Below the pieces are notes generated by a model. The model ran no database searches. It was not told the DNA's origin and was given only the letters and a program-made list of their open reading frames with translations. A stretch of DNA of 64,000 nucleotides from Costus lasius. Taxonomy: Eukaryota; Streptophyta; Magnoliopsida; Zingiberales; Costaceae. Shown here piece after piece: positions 47,554 through 58,316 of the stretch (position 1 is its first letter; every line of letters starts with the position of its first letter). Location: contig CM050449.1 in assembly GCA_027563935.2 (NCBI GenBank), forward strand, positions 89,938,371-90,002,370, written 5' to 3'. A program made the position numbers and the translations under genes.

Positions 47554-48706
47554 CTACTCCTGTTGGTACAGCTGAGTGGAGAGATATCTAAATCCGGGAT
47601 CGAAGGCACTAGAGAATCTGCTGCTTGAGTCTGGTTGTGTGGAAGAATCTGCAGCTCCAGATGGCTGCTCCATGCCCATCCCAAAAGGGTCATCACTACT
47701 ACCCCAGGGTGGCGGTGGTATGGTACTAAGTGGGGGTGGTATAGCAATGTCAGCATCTTCTGGAACCAACCTCCAGTTCTCCTGGTTTCTAACTGTGGTT
47801 TTCTCAGTGCATGGAAGTGGTAATTTATGTCCTCTGGGTCCAAGAATCAGTGAAAAACCATCTCCTTCTCTTATCACCATTTTCATTGCAATACAAGACT
47901 CTAAGTCAAGTATTGGACTCCCTCTTGCAATCTCTGTCCCATAGGGTTCAACTCTCAAGTACAGGGCTATAGGTGTAATGAAACCACCTATCACAATAGC
48001 TCCTTTCTTTGCCCTAGAAACTTTTTCCAAGTGTTTCATGAAGAAAAAGGCAACATCCAAGGGATATCTAAATAGCATACTCCATAAAAAGAACAACTCA
48101 GTTTGCCTTACCATCCCATCACCGTCACCTCTACCAAAGACAGTGTGGGCCAAAACTCTCTGAACATACTTGATGCAAGGATTGGAAATCTTTGAAGCTC
48201 TAGCAGTAAGTGCTGAAAAGTGGGTCTCTTCAGTGATTTGGTTCCAAAATACATCATCAGCATACCCCACTGAAACTGATGTGCGGCCTCCTGTGCCAAA
48301 CTGGAAGATGGTTCTTAAGTCTTGCATGGACAGTTGCCTCTCTACATTAGCTATGCGGAAGGTGATATAACCATCTGCATGTCTTTCACTATACTCATAG
48401 CTGCACATCAAAACTACTCAAAAATTCAAGTACCAATGGTAGATATGTTTGTGGTGTCATTTGGAAGAATCTCTAGACTTTGATTTGCTCAAACATCCAC
48501 ATGACATCTTCATGCAAACCCAATGTCTCTAAGGTTCTCTTATTAGCATACTTGGTGGCAATTACTCTTCTCTCAACTAGTTGATTATATCTTGCAGCTT
48601 GAATTTCATTTTTGAACAAAATTCCATGTGGGTTGGGTGGAAAGGAAGGCTCAGCTGGTGCCTTTCCTTTTCTTTTGGTGACAATCCCCTTGGTTCTTGG
48701 TGGCAT
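47554..48706 (-). pseudogene. ATHILA ORF-1-like protein in env position
   Basis: Starts at an ATG at 48704-48706 (MPPRTKG) and translates to a pattern typical of the ATHILA ORF-1 family: PPNPHGILFKNE, RYNQLVERRVIATKYANK, a TYLPLVLEFLSSF block, then ADGYITFRI and GTGGRTSVSVGYADD. One stop (near 48470) and one frameshift (near 48405) separate the first 78 codons from the 285-codon rest, which ends in a Pro/Ser-rich tail. In Athila elements this frame lies between pol and the 3' LTR. Its molecular role is not established; no transmembrane segment is obvious. Confidence 0.78.
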
Positions 48707-49733
48707 TGTTACAATCACAAGCTGCAACTAAGATTCAACATAAATATAACAAAATAAATAGGGATAACACTTCCAATCGTCATCAACAACATTAATCAAG
48801 TAAGGTGTCAACTTAAAATCATGTTTGGACTCAGAGATCAATGAAAAATCGAAAAGGGCAATAGTGAACAGTAAAACCTAAACTCGTTCATCACGTTTCA
48901 GCACAGATCTCCCTAGAAATTGGTCCGACTTTCTTAAAACAAGAGAAAATCAAAAGCCTATCCTATCACGAGTAGATAGAATCAAAAAGCCCAAAATTGG
49001 TTGAGAAACAGAAGCACACGAGCAAAGGGGGCGGAAACTAGGTCAAAACTCGCTAAAACAGTGAAATCGGACGAGAGAGTACCAGATCGGCGGTGATAAC
49101 CAGATGGGAAGGGTCACCTGAGTCTTCCGAAGGTCGGAGCTTCAAGATCGGTGCACGAGCGAGCGAGAAAACCTCAAAACGGTAGCGGAAGAAATTAGGT
49201 TACGACACCTTTATCACGTTTTTCATATATATTTACGGCCGTAAAGGAGTTTACGGCGGTGCCGTAATGGAAAAAACTCTCCGGTCGAAAAGCTGCAGCA
49301 GTTACGGCACCGTAAAGAAGGTTACGGTGGGGCCGTAATATTGATCAGAATTTTTTTTTTCAAAATTTGAAAAATTCAAATTTCAAAAATTTAAAATTTC
49401 AAAAATTCAAAAATTACGGCACCGTAAAGGAGTTTACGGTACTGCCATAAAACGAAAAACTCTTGGGAAGATTTTGTCATAAAATACGGTACCGTAAAGG
49501 AATTTACGGTGGTACCATAACGGGTTAAGACTCTCTAGTTAAAAATAACCGAGATTACGGTACCGTAAAGGATGTTACGGTAGTGCCGTAATTTCGTGCC
49601 AAATCTCGATTCCTACAGAAAAAAAATTGTAAAAATTAGTCCTAAAAGAAAATTAAAATAAATAAATAAAAGAAAGCAAAACTAAATTTGGAAAGCTTGG
49701 GTTGCCTCCCAACAAGCGCTAATTTAAAGGTCA
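48707..49733 (-). other. G3 spacer with five-unit palindrome array
   Basis: No gene between the basic frame and the ORF-1-like frame. It contains five units of a roughly 39-bp double palindrome (49232-49592) and, just after the basic frame's stop, GGGAGGCAACCCAAGC (about 49700-49715), the same motif that follows integrase in G1. Confidence 0.7.
49232..49592. repeat. Array of five TTACGG/CCGTAA double-palindrome units
   Basis: Units at 49232-49269, 49301-49339, 49413-49450, 49483-49520 and 49554-49592. Each is about 39 bp: TTACGG-CCGTAA, a short A/G-rich spacer, then TTACGG-CCGTAA with a longer centre. The sequence between units is unrelated. The same units occur in the G3 LTRs. Confidence 0.85.
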
Positions 49734-49928
49734 TTAGCTTGATCCTTTTACACTCAGATTTGATCGTGAACTGCTAGATTGCCCTTCTGATTTTCTTTTG
49801 ATTTGGGCCTCTCTTTGAATAACATAAGGCTCGGTCTTGAAATAATCTCTAAATTTGCTCCAAATTTTCTTTCCTCTCTCCATCAATTTTGATCTTCTTC
49901 TCTTCCTTCTTGTCTTTTTCTTCTGCAA
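49734..49928 (-). CDS. Short strongly basic frame of G3, downstream of protease
   Basis: Open frame of 64 codons beginning MQKKKTRRKRRRSK and ending in a Ser-rich tail (SSSSRSNLSVKGSS). In the same frame homologous sequence extends upstream to the stop of the protease frame at 49971. It occupies the place where RT, RNase H and integrase lie in G1-like elements and is followed by the same post-integrase motif. It may be an internal-deletion remnant with a chance basic cluster, or a short added domain. No family recognised. Confidence 0.5.
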   Translation of the reverse strand: MQKKKTRRKRRRSKLMERGKKIWSKFRDYFKTEPYVIQREAQIKRKSEGQSSSSRSNLSVKGSS

Positions 49929-49970
49929 TTTCTTGTCAATACCCTCAGAAAGATTGTTAGATTCATAATT

Positions 49971-50902
49971 TCAGGTTTCATCAAATAAGCTTGAAACATC
50001 ATAAATATCATCATTAAATATTTCAACACTACAACAAGATTCTGAGTATGAAAGTTTGTTCAATGAATCATTAAGATTAAATTCAATCTTGTTGTCACAT
50101 ATATCAAAAGTAATCTTTTCCTCTTTCACATCTATGTTTGCCTTAGCAGTGGCCAATAGTGGTCTACCAAGAATTATATGATTTCTAGAATTTTCCTCTA
50201 TGTCTAACACTACAAAATCTGCAGGAATGAAAAACCTACCTATTTTTATTGGGATATTTTCTAATATACCTACAGGATACTTTACCAATGAATTCGCGAG
50301 CTGTAAGGATATGGATGTATGCTTTAGCTCTCCAATATTCAGTTTCCTGTAAACAAAAAGAGGCATTAGACTCACGCTAGCACCTAGGTCACATAAGGCT
50401 CGGTCAAAAGCCATAGTGCCTATAGAACATGGTATAGAAAAAACTACCTGGATCCTTTAGTTTTGGTGGCAGTTTGTTTTGTATGATAGCACTACAATCT
50501 TCAGTCAAAGTAACAGTACAAGTGCCATAATCATCTAGCTTTTTTTTGTTAGACAAAATCTCTTTAAAAAATTTGGCATAAGATGGCATTTCAGAAATAG
50601 CATCAGTAAATGGGATGTTAATATAAAACTTTTTCAGGATTTCAAGGAACTTGCCAAACTTTTTGTCTAATTTATTCTGAGCTAACCTTTGGGGAAAGGG
50701 TATGGGTGGCTTGTAAGGTGCAGGCAAATTAGGTTTAGGATTGTCTTTCTCGCATGATTCATCTCCTTTTGGTTCATTACCCTTTTGAGGTGGTGAACAA
50801 GTTTGGGATTCCTCATGTGAAGAAGATTCTCCTAACTCTAATTCCTCTTCATTATCATCAAGCCCTTTTTCAGTGTTTTCATACCTCCTTCTAGGTTCTC
50901 CT
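49971..50902 (-). pseudogene. G3 Athila protease region
   Basis: Sense translation continues Gag after the A4 insertion (acidic EEELELGE region), then the proline-rich PPIPFPQRL block, KLDKKFGKFLEILKK, KLPPKLKDPGSF, the active-site motif DLGAS and the flap-region motif IILGRPLL, ending SSLFDET at 49971. One frameshift lies near 50420-50440; the 107-codon and 147-codon frames on either side are otherwise open. No RT follows. Confidence 0.88.
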
Positions 50903-52594
50903 TGTTGGGGTATGCCCTTAAGGCTAATGTTTGAGGCCTTGGGATTGTAAAAGTATCATGTAATAAACTCTTGTGTTTATAAAGGCATGGTTATTATTCA
51001 GTTTGTTACCTTGTCTGCAGTAATAAGTGTACTTCTGAATAATGTCTCAATGCTGTTCAGCTAGGCTGACATGCAGTAAAGTCCTTAGTCGATATATCTT
51101 GGTGAACATGAGACAGCCTTGATATGGTTAAGACTAATATGTGTTCTAATCTTATAGGATGCTTCGAGCATGGAATAAGATGTAGACTCATGGGTGCATT
51201 GGATGTACTGGACAGACCCTACTAGGATATTCAATTGCTTGTCACAATGTGAATAATCCTTGAATGTAACAAGTGGCACATTTACTCTGACTTGAGATCA
51301 CTTGTGTTTTCTAAATGATGATTGTCATTGTTTTGAGGTAGTTCAATATCATTTGAAACATAATGATTATAGACTATCTTGGATAATGAGCTTGAGTCAG
51401 GTTAGGGCACTAGTGATAGATAAAGGATTGCCGTCTCCTTGTTTAAGGAGTGTGATGATCTAAAGGGGCCCCCTGGATGAGATGATTGAGAGAGTGTATG
51501 GCCATACCCAGGTGACTATGTTCATCTAATCTAATCATGCTCATCATATTGGAGTTACAAGCTTGACACGCTTGTCCAATAAGAACATCCAGTGGCAAAA
51601 GAAATATGCATGCCTTGTGAGTTGATTCACACTTGTGCTGTGGTTTGGGTGTAGTCTTGGAAGACTCCTTTCTTTCTATCGAGAGACAGTGATGTGTTGC
51701 TAGATACCTCTCACTGATCGTGATGACGTAAGTTATCGTTACCGACATTGAAGGAAACCCTCAGGGTCGCACAATTTGATGATATGGCTTACTTAAGTCA
51801 GATCGAGTGGACTGAATTATTTGGGTTCAGTTTAAAGGGATTTAATCTCTGATTGTAAGTGAGATCTAGTCTGATCATGTTTGATTGATTAGGGCTTCAG
51901 ATCGGTAAGCTTCGATTGAGAGAATAGATGCTAGATCGGTGAGATCAGAAGCGTCAAGAGATCAACGGTCAGATCAAGAACCTTAGGGTTCAATTGTGAT
52001 CTAGGCTAAGTCGCTTGGTTTATTTGGTCATTGAGCCAAATGAAATTGAACCGGCTCATGGGTTGAGCGCATGGTTCAAAGAGAAGAGGTAAATGTGGTT
52101 TGTTCATGATCGCATGAACGCATGAACTTATGGTTTTGCTATTTTTGGAAGATGCGTTTCCAAGATAGAAAAACGCCTCCACGTTCATGAGTTGGGTTAC
52201 ACTCTTGCTCGCATCTCGCTCTCTCGTCGCCTCAAGCATTCATCTTGCGTAGTGAAGGTGGACGAAAGTAGGAGCAAGAAATCGCCAAGCAAAGAAGGTC
52301 TCCTTCCCTTCCATTCGACAAGCACTTCTTGGAGCCTTGCTAGCACAAGGAGCACCAAGGAAAAGTAGGCGACATCAATTGTGTGCGTCACCTTTGGAGG
52401 AGATCTCTCTTGCTCTCTCCTTCCAAGACACCATCCAAGAGATGGCGATGGTATGGATCCTTCTCTTGTTATTTCTAATGTGTGAAAGTTGATCATATGC
52501 GATATTAAGATCTCTTGAAACCCTAGCTTCCATGCGAAATTTATACATGCGCCACCAATAGGGTTTCGCCCCCCCTCTTGAAAGGGGTCCTTCA
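50903..52594 (+). repeat. A4 5' LTR
   Basis: TGTTGGGG...CCTTCA. A 64-codon frame on the opposite strand recurs in every LTR of the family but is explained by recent common origin. Confidence 0.97.
50976..50984 (+). promoter_or_regulatory. Candidate TATA box in the A4 5' LTR
   Basis: TTTATAAAG about 75 bp into the LTR, kept in all copia-A LTRs here. If used, U3 would be very short and R/U5 would be about 1.5 kb. This is only a motif match. Confidence 0.3.
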
Positions 52595-52596
52595 AT

Positions 52597-52607
52597 TGGT
52601 ATCAGAG
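52597..52607 (+). promoter_or_regulatory. A4 primer-binding site (initiator tRNA-Met)
   Basis: TGGTATCAGAG two bases after the LTR end. Confidence 0.95.
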
Positions 52608-54411
52608 GATAGGTTTCTCTATATGCATATGATTGCTTGATGATAATTTTGTGATCCATGTTTGCGCAAAATGCTTAGATCTATTGGTTACATGCGAAAA
52701 TGATTACATATGTTTTTCATGTTTGCGCATGTATAATGTTAGCGCATCTTTGTTGTTGATGTTTTATCCAAACGTATATCACTTGCGCGCCTATCATTAG
52801 ACTAAGCGCCTACTATAAACCCTTAGACGGGTTAGTAGGGTTGAAGTCATCCTAGAGATTAGATCCAACTAGTCTGATCAGACCATCTGACAGCCTAGAT
52901 GGGTCGACCAGATAGCACCATTGCGCAAGCAAGTGGTGGCTATAGGTCGACTGCATCACAGGCGTGTAGCGATGTCTGGTTGAGACGAATGTTGAACGCA
53001 CATGAGTTAGGCCCGGGCTCACACCCGTTTGCCAGACCTCATAGTGGTCGTTCAGCCCTAAACGCATGCATAGTTGAGCACTGGGTAAACACAAGTCAGT
53101 TAAGACTTGGTGCATGCAAGGGCACTGGATCTGACTAGATTTGATGAGTGGATCCCTATTGATGGACCGTTGTAAGGTTGTAGGGCATATAAGAAAATTA
53201 AAATTGAGGCCAATGGGGTTTTCAAAAATTTATTTTCTTATTGGATCACATGTTGATTGGATGCCATATGTTTGTTTATTTAATCTTATGTGGGCTGCCC
53301 ATGTTTAATGTGTGCTGTGCTGGGGCCTGCGTGCCTGGGATGTGATTGTAAATTATTTTATTTTTGTGTTCTGTGAGTCACAGTTTAATTAATTTATAAT
53401 GTGAAATTGACCTGCGTGTCAATCTTGTCTAGATAGTTAAATTGTAATTTAATTAGACAAGAGCACAAAAGCACACATGGCAGAGGCGCATGCAGCACTG
53501 GCTTGACCAGGTGGGAGGTCTAGGGTTCGACCCTAGGACAGGCGCATTTACCTGGTGGGCGCACCTGAGCTGCAGTTGGCGCTTGGGCCCTGATTTGGGC
53601 CAGATGAGCAGCAAAAGACCCATGATGAAAAGCTAGTGAAGACTTAAATGATATTAAGGTCTATCTTAGGCTTATGGGCTTTTACCACATAAGATCCATG
53701 CTTTCTTTTATTGTTTAAATATTAGAATTGCATGATTAGTTTATCTTCTGCTATCACCATAGGAATTGCATGATAGTGAAGAAGATAACAGACCGTTAAA
53801 ATCCAACGATTAAATATCAAGCTCGTAAGCCTTCTGACGCGAAACCTCACTGTTCTGATTATCGTTGGAGCCGTGTTGTACCCACTCAGTGGGCACGTCC
53901 ATCTATCTTCAGACGGTGCGGGATTACACCTGCGTGTTACAGAGAAGGGATTTATCGCTTCTCGTTGCTCAGCATAGCACGTGGTGGTCCAGGGAGTAGG
54001 TCGGGTCAGCTTGACCATGTAGGCTACATATATGGCGCATATGGTAGCACATGGAGGCAGCCATCTGTGGGGTCAGAGACTGTGTTGTACCAACTCAGTT
54101 GGCACAGTCTGCTGGATTGCCCAGATGAAGGGGAATCGCACGGGTTGGCGATTGGCTGGGACAGCCTACCAGAAATTAGTGCTTGTACTCTCTGTGCATC
54201 TTATCTCGCCTGAGCGGGACGCGGAGACCAAGTATGAAATCTGGATCCCATCTCACTAAAAGAGTGTTACTCTTTCGGGCTGTTTTGCTGGATTTTTCAG
54301 CCAGATAAAATAGTGAGAAAAGAATCTTTCTTAAGTCCTGGATTGATTCTAAACATTGATACTGACCTTGCTGTTCTTGCATTGTTGTAGATTCCTGCAG
54401 CAACGAACACC
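52608..54411 (+). other. A4 leader with three hairpin modules
   Basis: 1.8 kb without a convincing gene. Contents: palindrome GTCTGATCAGAC at 52872-52883; a B-box-like GGGTTCGACCC at 53523-53533 inside a segment absent from A1 and A2; hairpin module 1 at 53872-53897, module 2 at 54077-54110 and module 3 at 54189-54227. The gag ATG follows about 185 nt after module 3. Confidence 0.8.
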
Positions 54412-57400
54412 ATGAACTTCAATGTGCGATCCCTACTAGAAAGGGAGAAGTTTGCTGGGCCAAACTTCTCAGACTGGTTCGGACACCTTAAGATCGTTCT
54501 TAAGGCAGAGAGGAAACTGTATGTCCTCGAGACGGCTGTGCCGCCTCAACCCGCTCCGAACGCCGCAAGGGCGGTTCGGGAAGCCTATGAAAAGCACGTC
54601 AATGATAGCATTGATGTCGCTTGCCTGATGCTAGCGTCTATGACGCCACCGCTGCAGCGTCAGCATGAGGATATGTCGGCTATAGAGATTATAGCGAACC
54701 TCAAGATGCTGTATGCTGCACAGGCGAGGACAGAACGCTATAATCTGACAAAGCTTTTCTTTCAGAGCAAACTGGCTGAAGGGAGCCCAGTGGGAGCTCA
54801 CGTGCTCAAGATGATTGGGCACAAAGAGGCTCTGGAGAAACTGGGGCATACCATCAACCAGGAGCTTGCTGTAGACATTATTCTGCAGTCTCTCCCGCCT
54901 TCTTTCGATGCGTTCATTATTAACTTTAATATGAACAAAATCGATTGTACTCCGGCAGAGCTGCTGAATATGCTCTTGACTATTGAGGAAACTCTGAAGG
55001 GAAAGCCTTCAACCTCTGTCTTAATGGTTCCTTCCAGGAACAAGAAGAAGGGGAAGAAGGGCGAAGCCCCTGTCAAGAACTACAGCAAGGCTCTGAAGCA
55101 AAAGGTCAAGCGGTCCAAGGAATACAGATGTTTCCACTGTGGCCAGCTAGGTCATTGGAAAAAGGACTGTAAAGCGCTCCAAGGAGACAAGAAGGGAAGC
55201 ATCGCTTCTGGCTCAGGTATATTTGTGACTGAGGTCATGATATCATCTTCTTCTATTTCATGGGTGTTGGACACTGCATGTGGAGTTCACATTTGTTCAA
55301 ATGTACAGGAACTCAAGAGAAGAAGACAGGTGGGACAGCATGAGGTGGACCTACGAGTTGGAAACGGGGCACGGGTTGCTGCTGTTGCTGTAGGAGACTA
55401 TTTCATCTCTTTGCCATCTGGACTTGTATTAGAACTAAACAGTTGTTACTTTGTTCCCAGCATTACTAAGAATATTATCTCCATTCCTGCTCTTGTCAGG
55501 AAGGGTTTTTCCTTTGAATGCAATATTTCAAAGTGTGTTTTGTCTTTAGATAATATTGTTTATGCAACTGGTTCAATTAACAATGGGTTATTCATGTTGG
55601 ACATGGAATATTCTATACAGAACATTGATAATAAGAAAGCCAAGTATGCTGATGACAGCACCTTGCTATGGCATAGTCGTTTAGGCCATATTAACGAGAA
55701 ACGCATTAAGCGGTTGCATGATAATGGACTGCTGGGATCATTCTCCTATGAGGAGATTGATACATGCAAAGCTTGTTTAATGGGTAAAATGACGAAGTCA
55801 CCTTTTCCTCACAAAGGTCAAAGGGCTTCAGGTTTGCTTGACCTTATACACAGTGATGTGTGTGGGCCATTTAGTAAACATGCCAGAGGTGGCTATCAAT
55901 ACTTCATCACATTTACTGATGATTTCAGTAGATATGGTTATGTCTATTTGATGAGACATAAAAGTGAATCTTTTGACAAGTTCAAAGAGTTCAAGAATGA
56001 AGTACAAAATCAGCTAGGCCGAAATATCAAGGCACTTCGTTCTGATCGAGGTGGAGAATACCTAAGTTGAGAATTTAATGACTATCTAAAGGAGTGTGGG
56101 ATTATCTCACAGCTCACTCCGCCAGGAACACCGCAATGGAATGGTGTGTCCGAGAGGAGGAACAGAACCCTACTTGATATGGTTCGTTCCATGATGAGTC
56201 AGGCTACTCTTCCTTACTCCTTTTGGGGATTTGCACTGGAGACAGCTGCAAAGGTACTAAACCGAGTGCCATCCAAGGCAGTTTCAAAGATCCCATATGA
56301 ATTATGGTGTGGGAAACAGCCGAGCTTGACATTTATCAGGATCTGGGGCTGCGAGGCTTATGTTAAAATGCTCGCCTCTGGGAAACTAGAGAGCAGATCT
56401 GACAAATGTATCTTTGTCCGTTACCCTAAGGAAACTAAGGGTTATTATTTCTACGATCCCAAAGAGAACAAGGTATTTGTTGCTCGGACGGCCATTTTTC
56501 TTGAGAAGGAGTTTCTTCTGCAAGAGGCCAGTGGGAGAGAAATAAAGCTGGATGAGAATCTAGAGGAAGGACAAAGTAGTCAAGCACAGTTGGATGAGCC
56601 TGAGCCGGTAGATCAGGTTACTGAACAACCTGAGGCTCAGATATCACGGGAACCGCGAAGATCGGGAAGGATCCGTCGACAGCCTGAGCGCTATGACGGA
56701 GTCTACATCATTGATAATGATGAACCCCTCACTTATGCGGATGCGGTCAGTGGACCAGAGTCAGCGAGATGGCTTGAAGCTATGCGAGCCGAGATGGACT
56801 CCATGTCAGATAACCAAGTTTGGGATTTGGTTGATCCGCCTCCGGGAGTAATCCCTATAGGCTGTAAATGGATCTTCAAGAAGAAGATTGACATGGATGG
56901 TAACGTGGTTACCTATAAAGGCAGGCTAGTTGCGAAAGGTTTCAAACAAATCTACGGGATAGATTATGATGAATCTTTCTCTCCTGTAGCCATGTTTAAG
57001 TCTATTCGGATTCTTTTCGCGATAGCAGCATATTATGATTATGAGATCTGGCAGATGGATGTGAAGACAGCTTTCCTGAATGGAAATCTGGATGAGGATG
57101 TGTATATGACACAACCAGAAGGTTTCACTAATCCATCAGATCGTCATAAAATATGCAAATTAAAGAAGTCTATTTATGGACTTAAACAAGCATCAAGAAG
57201 CTGGAATATTCGTTTTGATGAATCAATCAGTGAATTTGGTTTCATCAAGAACGAAGATGACCCGTGTGTATATAAGAGGTTTAGTGGGAGCGTAATTACT
57301 TTCCTAGTCCTCTACGTCGATGATATCTTGATCATTGGAAATGACATTCCTGAAATGCATGCGGTTAAGGCATGGCTAAGGAAATGTTTCCAGATGAAAG

Positions 57401-58296
57401 ATTTAGGAGAAGCAGCCTATGTATTAGGTGTGAAGATCTACAGGGATAGATCTAAGAGGCTTCTCGGGCTGTGCCAGAGTACTTACATCGATAAAGTCCT
57501 GGAAAGATTTCATTTAGAGAATTCTAAAAGAGGATATCTTCCAGTCAGACATGGTCTGAATCTTTCGAAGAGTCAGTGTCCGCAAACACAGACTGAGAAA
57601 GATGAAATGGACAATACGCCTTATGCTTCGGCTATTGGGTCCATAATGTATGCGATGTTGTGTACTCGCCCTGACGTCGCTTACGGGTTAAGCGTGACCA
57701 GTCGGTTCCAAAGTAATCCAGGTATGGCGCACAGGATTGCAGTCAAGAACATTTTAAAATATCTGCGGAGGACCAAACATATGTTCTTGATATATGGTGG
57801 TCAGGAAGAACTCAGTATAGAAGGATATACTAACGCTTCGTTCCAGTCTGACCAGGATGATTTCCGATCGCAATCAGGCTATGTTTTTAGCTTGAATGGT
57901 GGAGCAGTGGTGTGGAAGAGTTTCAAACAGTCAACTGTTGCTGATTCCACAACAGAAGCCGAGTATGTTGCAGCCTCGGAAGCATCCAAGGAGGCAGTGT
58001 GGATTCATAAGTTCGTGAGAGAACTTGGTGTCGTTCCTTCGAGTGCAGATCCTTTGGTTATCTTCTGTGATAACACTGGAGCAATAGCACAAGCAAAGGA
58101 ACCACGGTCGCACCAGAAGTCCAAGCACATACAGAGACGGTTTCATTTGATCAGGGAGATCATTGATCGTGGCGAGATCAAAGTGTGCAAGGTTCATACA
58201 GATGACAATATGGCAGACCCGCTTACGAAGCCTCTAGCGCAGCAGAAGCATGAGAAGCACTGTAATAATATGGGTTTGAGATTTCTCAACCATTAG
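54412..58296 (+). pseudogene. A4 Gag-Pol polyprotein, one stop codon in integrase
   Basis: 1294 codons in one frame from MNFNVRS to MGLRFLNH, interrupted only by TGA at 56068-56070 (codon 553), where related copies have Arg (CGA or CGT). Domains: Gag (1-210), zinc knuckle CX2CX4HX4C near 240, protease D287 in DTA, GAG-pre-integrase zinc region, integrase D near 482, D545 and E581, Pro-rich/SGRIRR linker, RT with YVDD near 968, RNase H with E in TTEAEY. The RNase H TDA motif reads TNA (codon 1141, AAC at 57832-57834), losing the first catalytic Asp. Both changes are C:G to T:A type. Confidence 0.95.
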
Positions 58297-58304
58297 ATTA
58301 AGTG

Positions 58305-58316
58305 CAAGTGGGAGAT
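58305..58316 (+). promoter_or_regulatory. A4 polypurine tract
   Basis: CAAGTGGGAGAT directly before the 3' LTR, identical in A'. Confidence 0.78.

Noticed and set aside
49232..49592. CRISPR-like array of palindromic repeats with unique spacers.
   Set aside because: Repeat spacing is irregular, units are imperfect, there are no cas genes, and the context is a plant retrotransposon.
51085..51279. A 64-codon frame antisense to the copia-A LTR that stays open in five LTR copies (also 11453-11647, 17172-17366, 45214-45408, 58499-58693).
   Set aside because: The copies are too recent for open frames to show selection. No start context, domain or codon signal supports a protein. A dN/dS test over many LTRs would be needed.
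50903..52594. LTR at 50903 read as a solo LTR separate from the coding region.
   Set aside because: A PBS follows it, a matching LTR lies at 58317-60007, and CTCCT flanks the whole unit, so it is one complete element.
53499..53537. Possible tRNA gene or tRNA pseudogene.
   Set aside because: Only a B-box-like motif is present. The T-arm geometry is wrong (five-base loop), and no acceptor stem or anticodon arm can be drawn.
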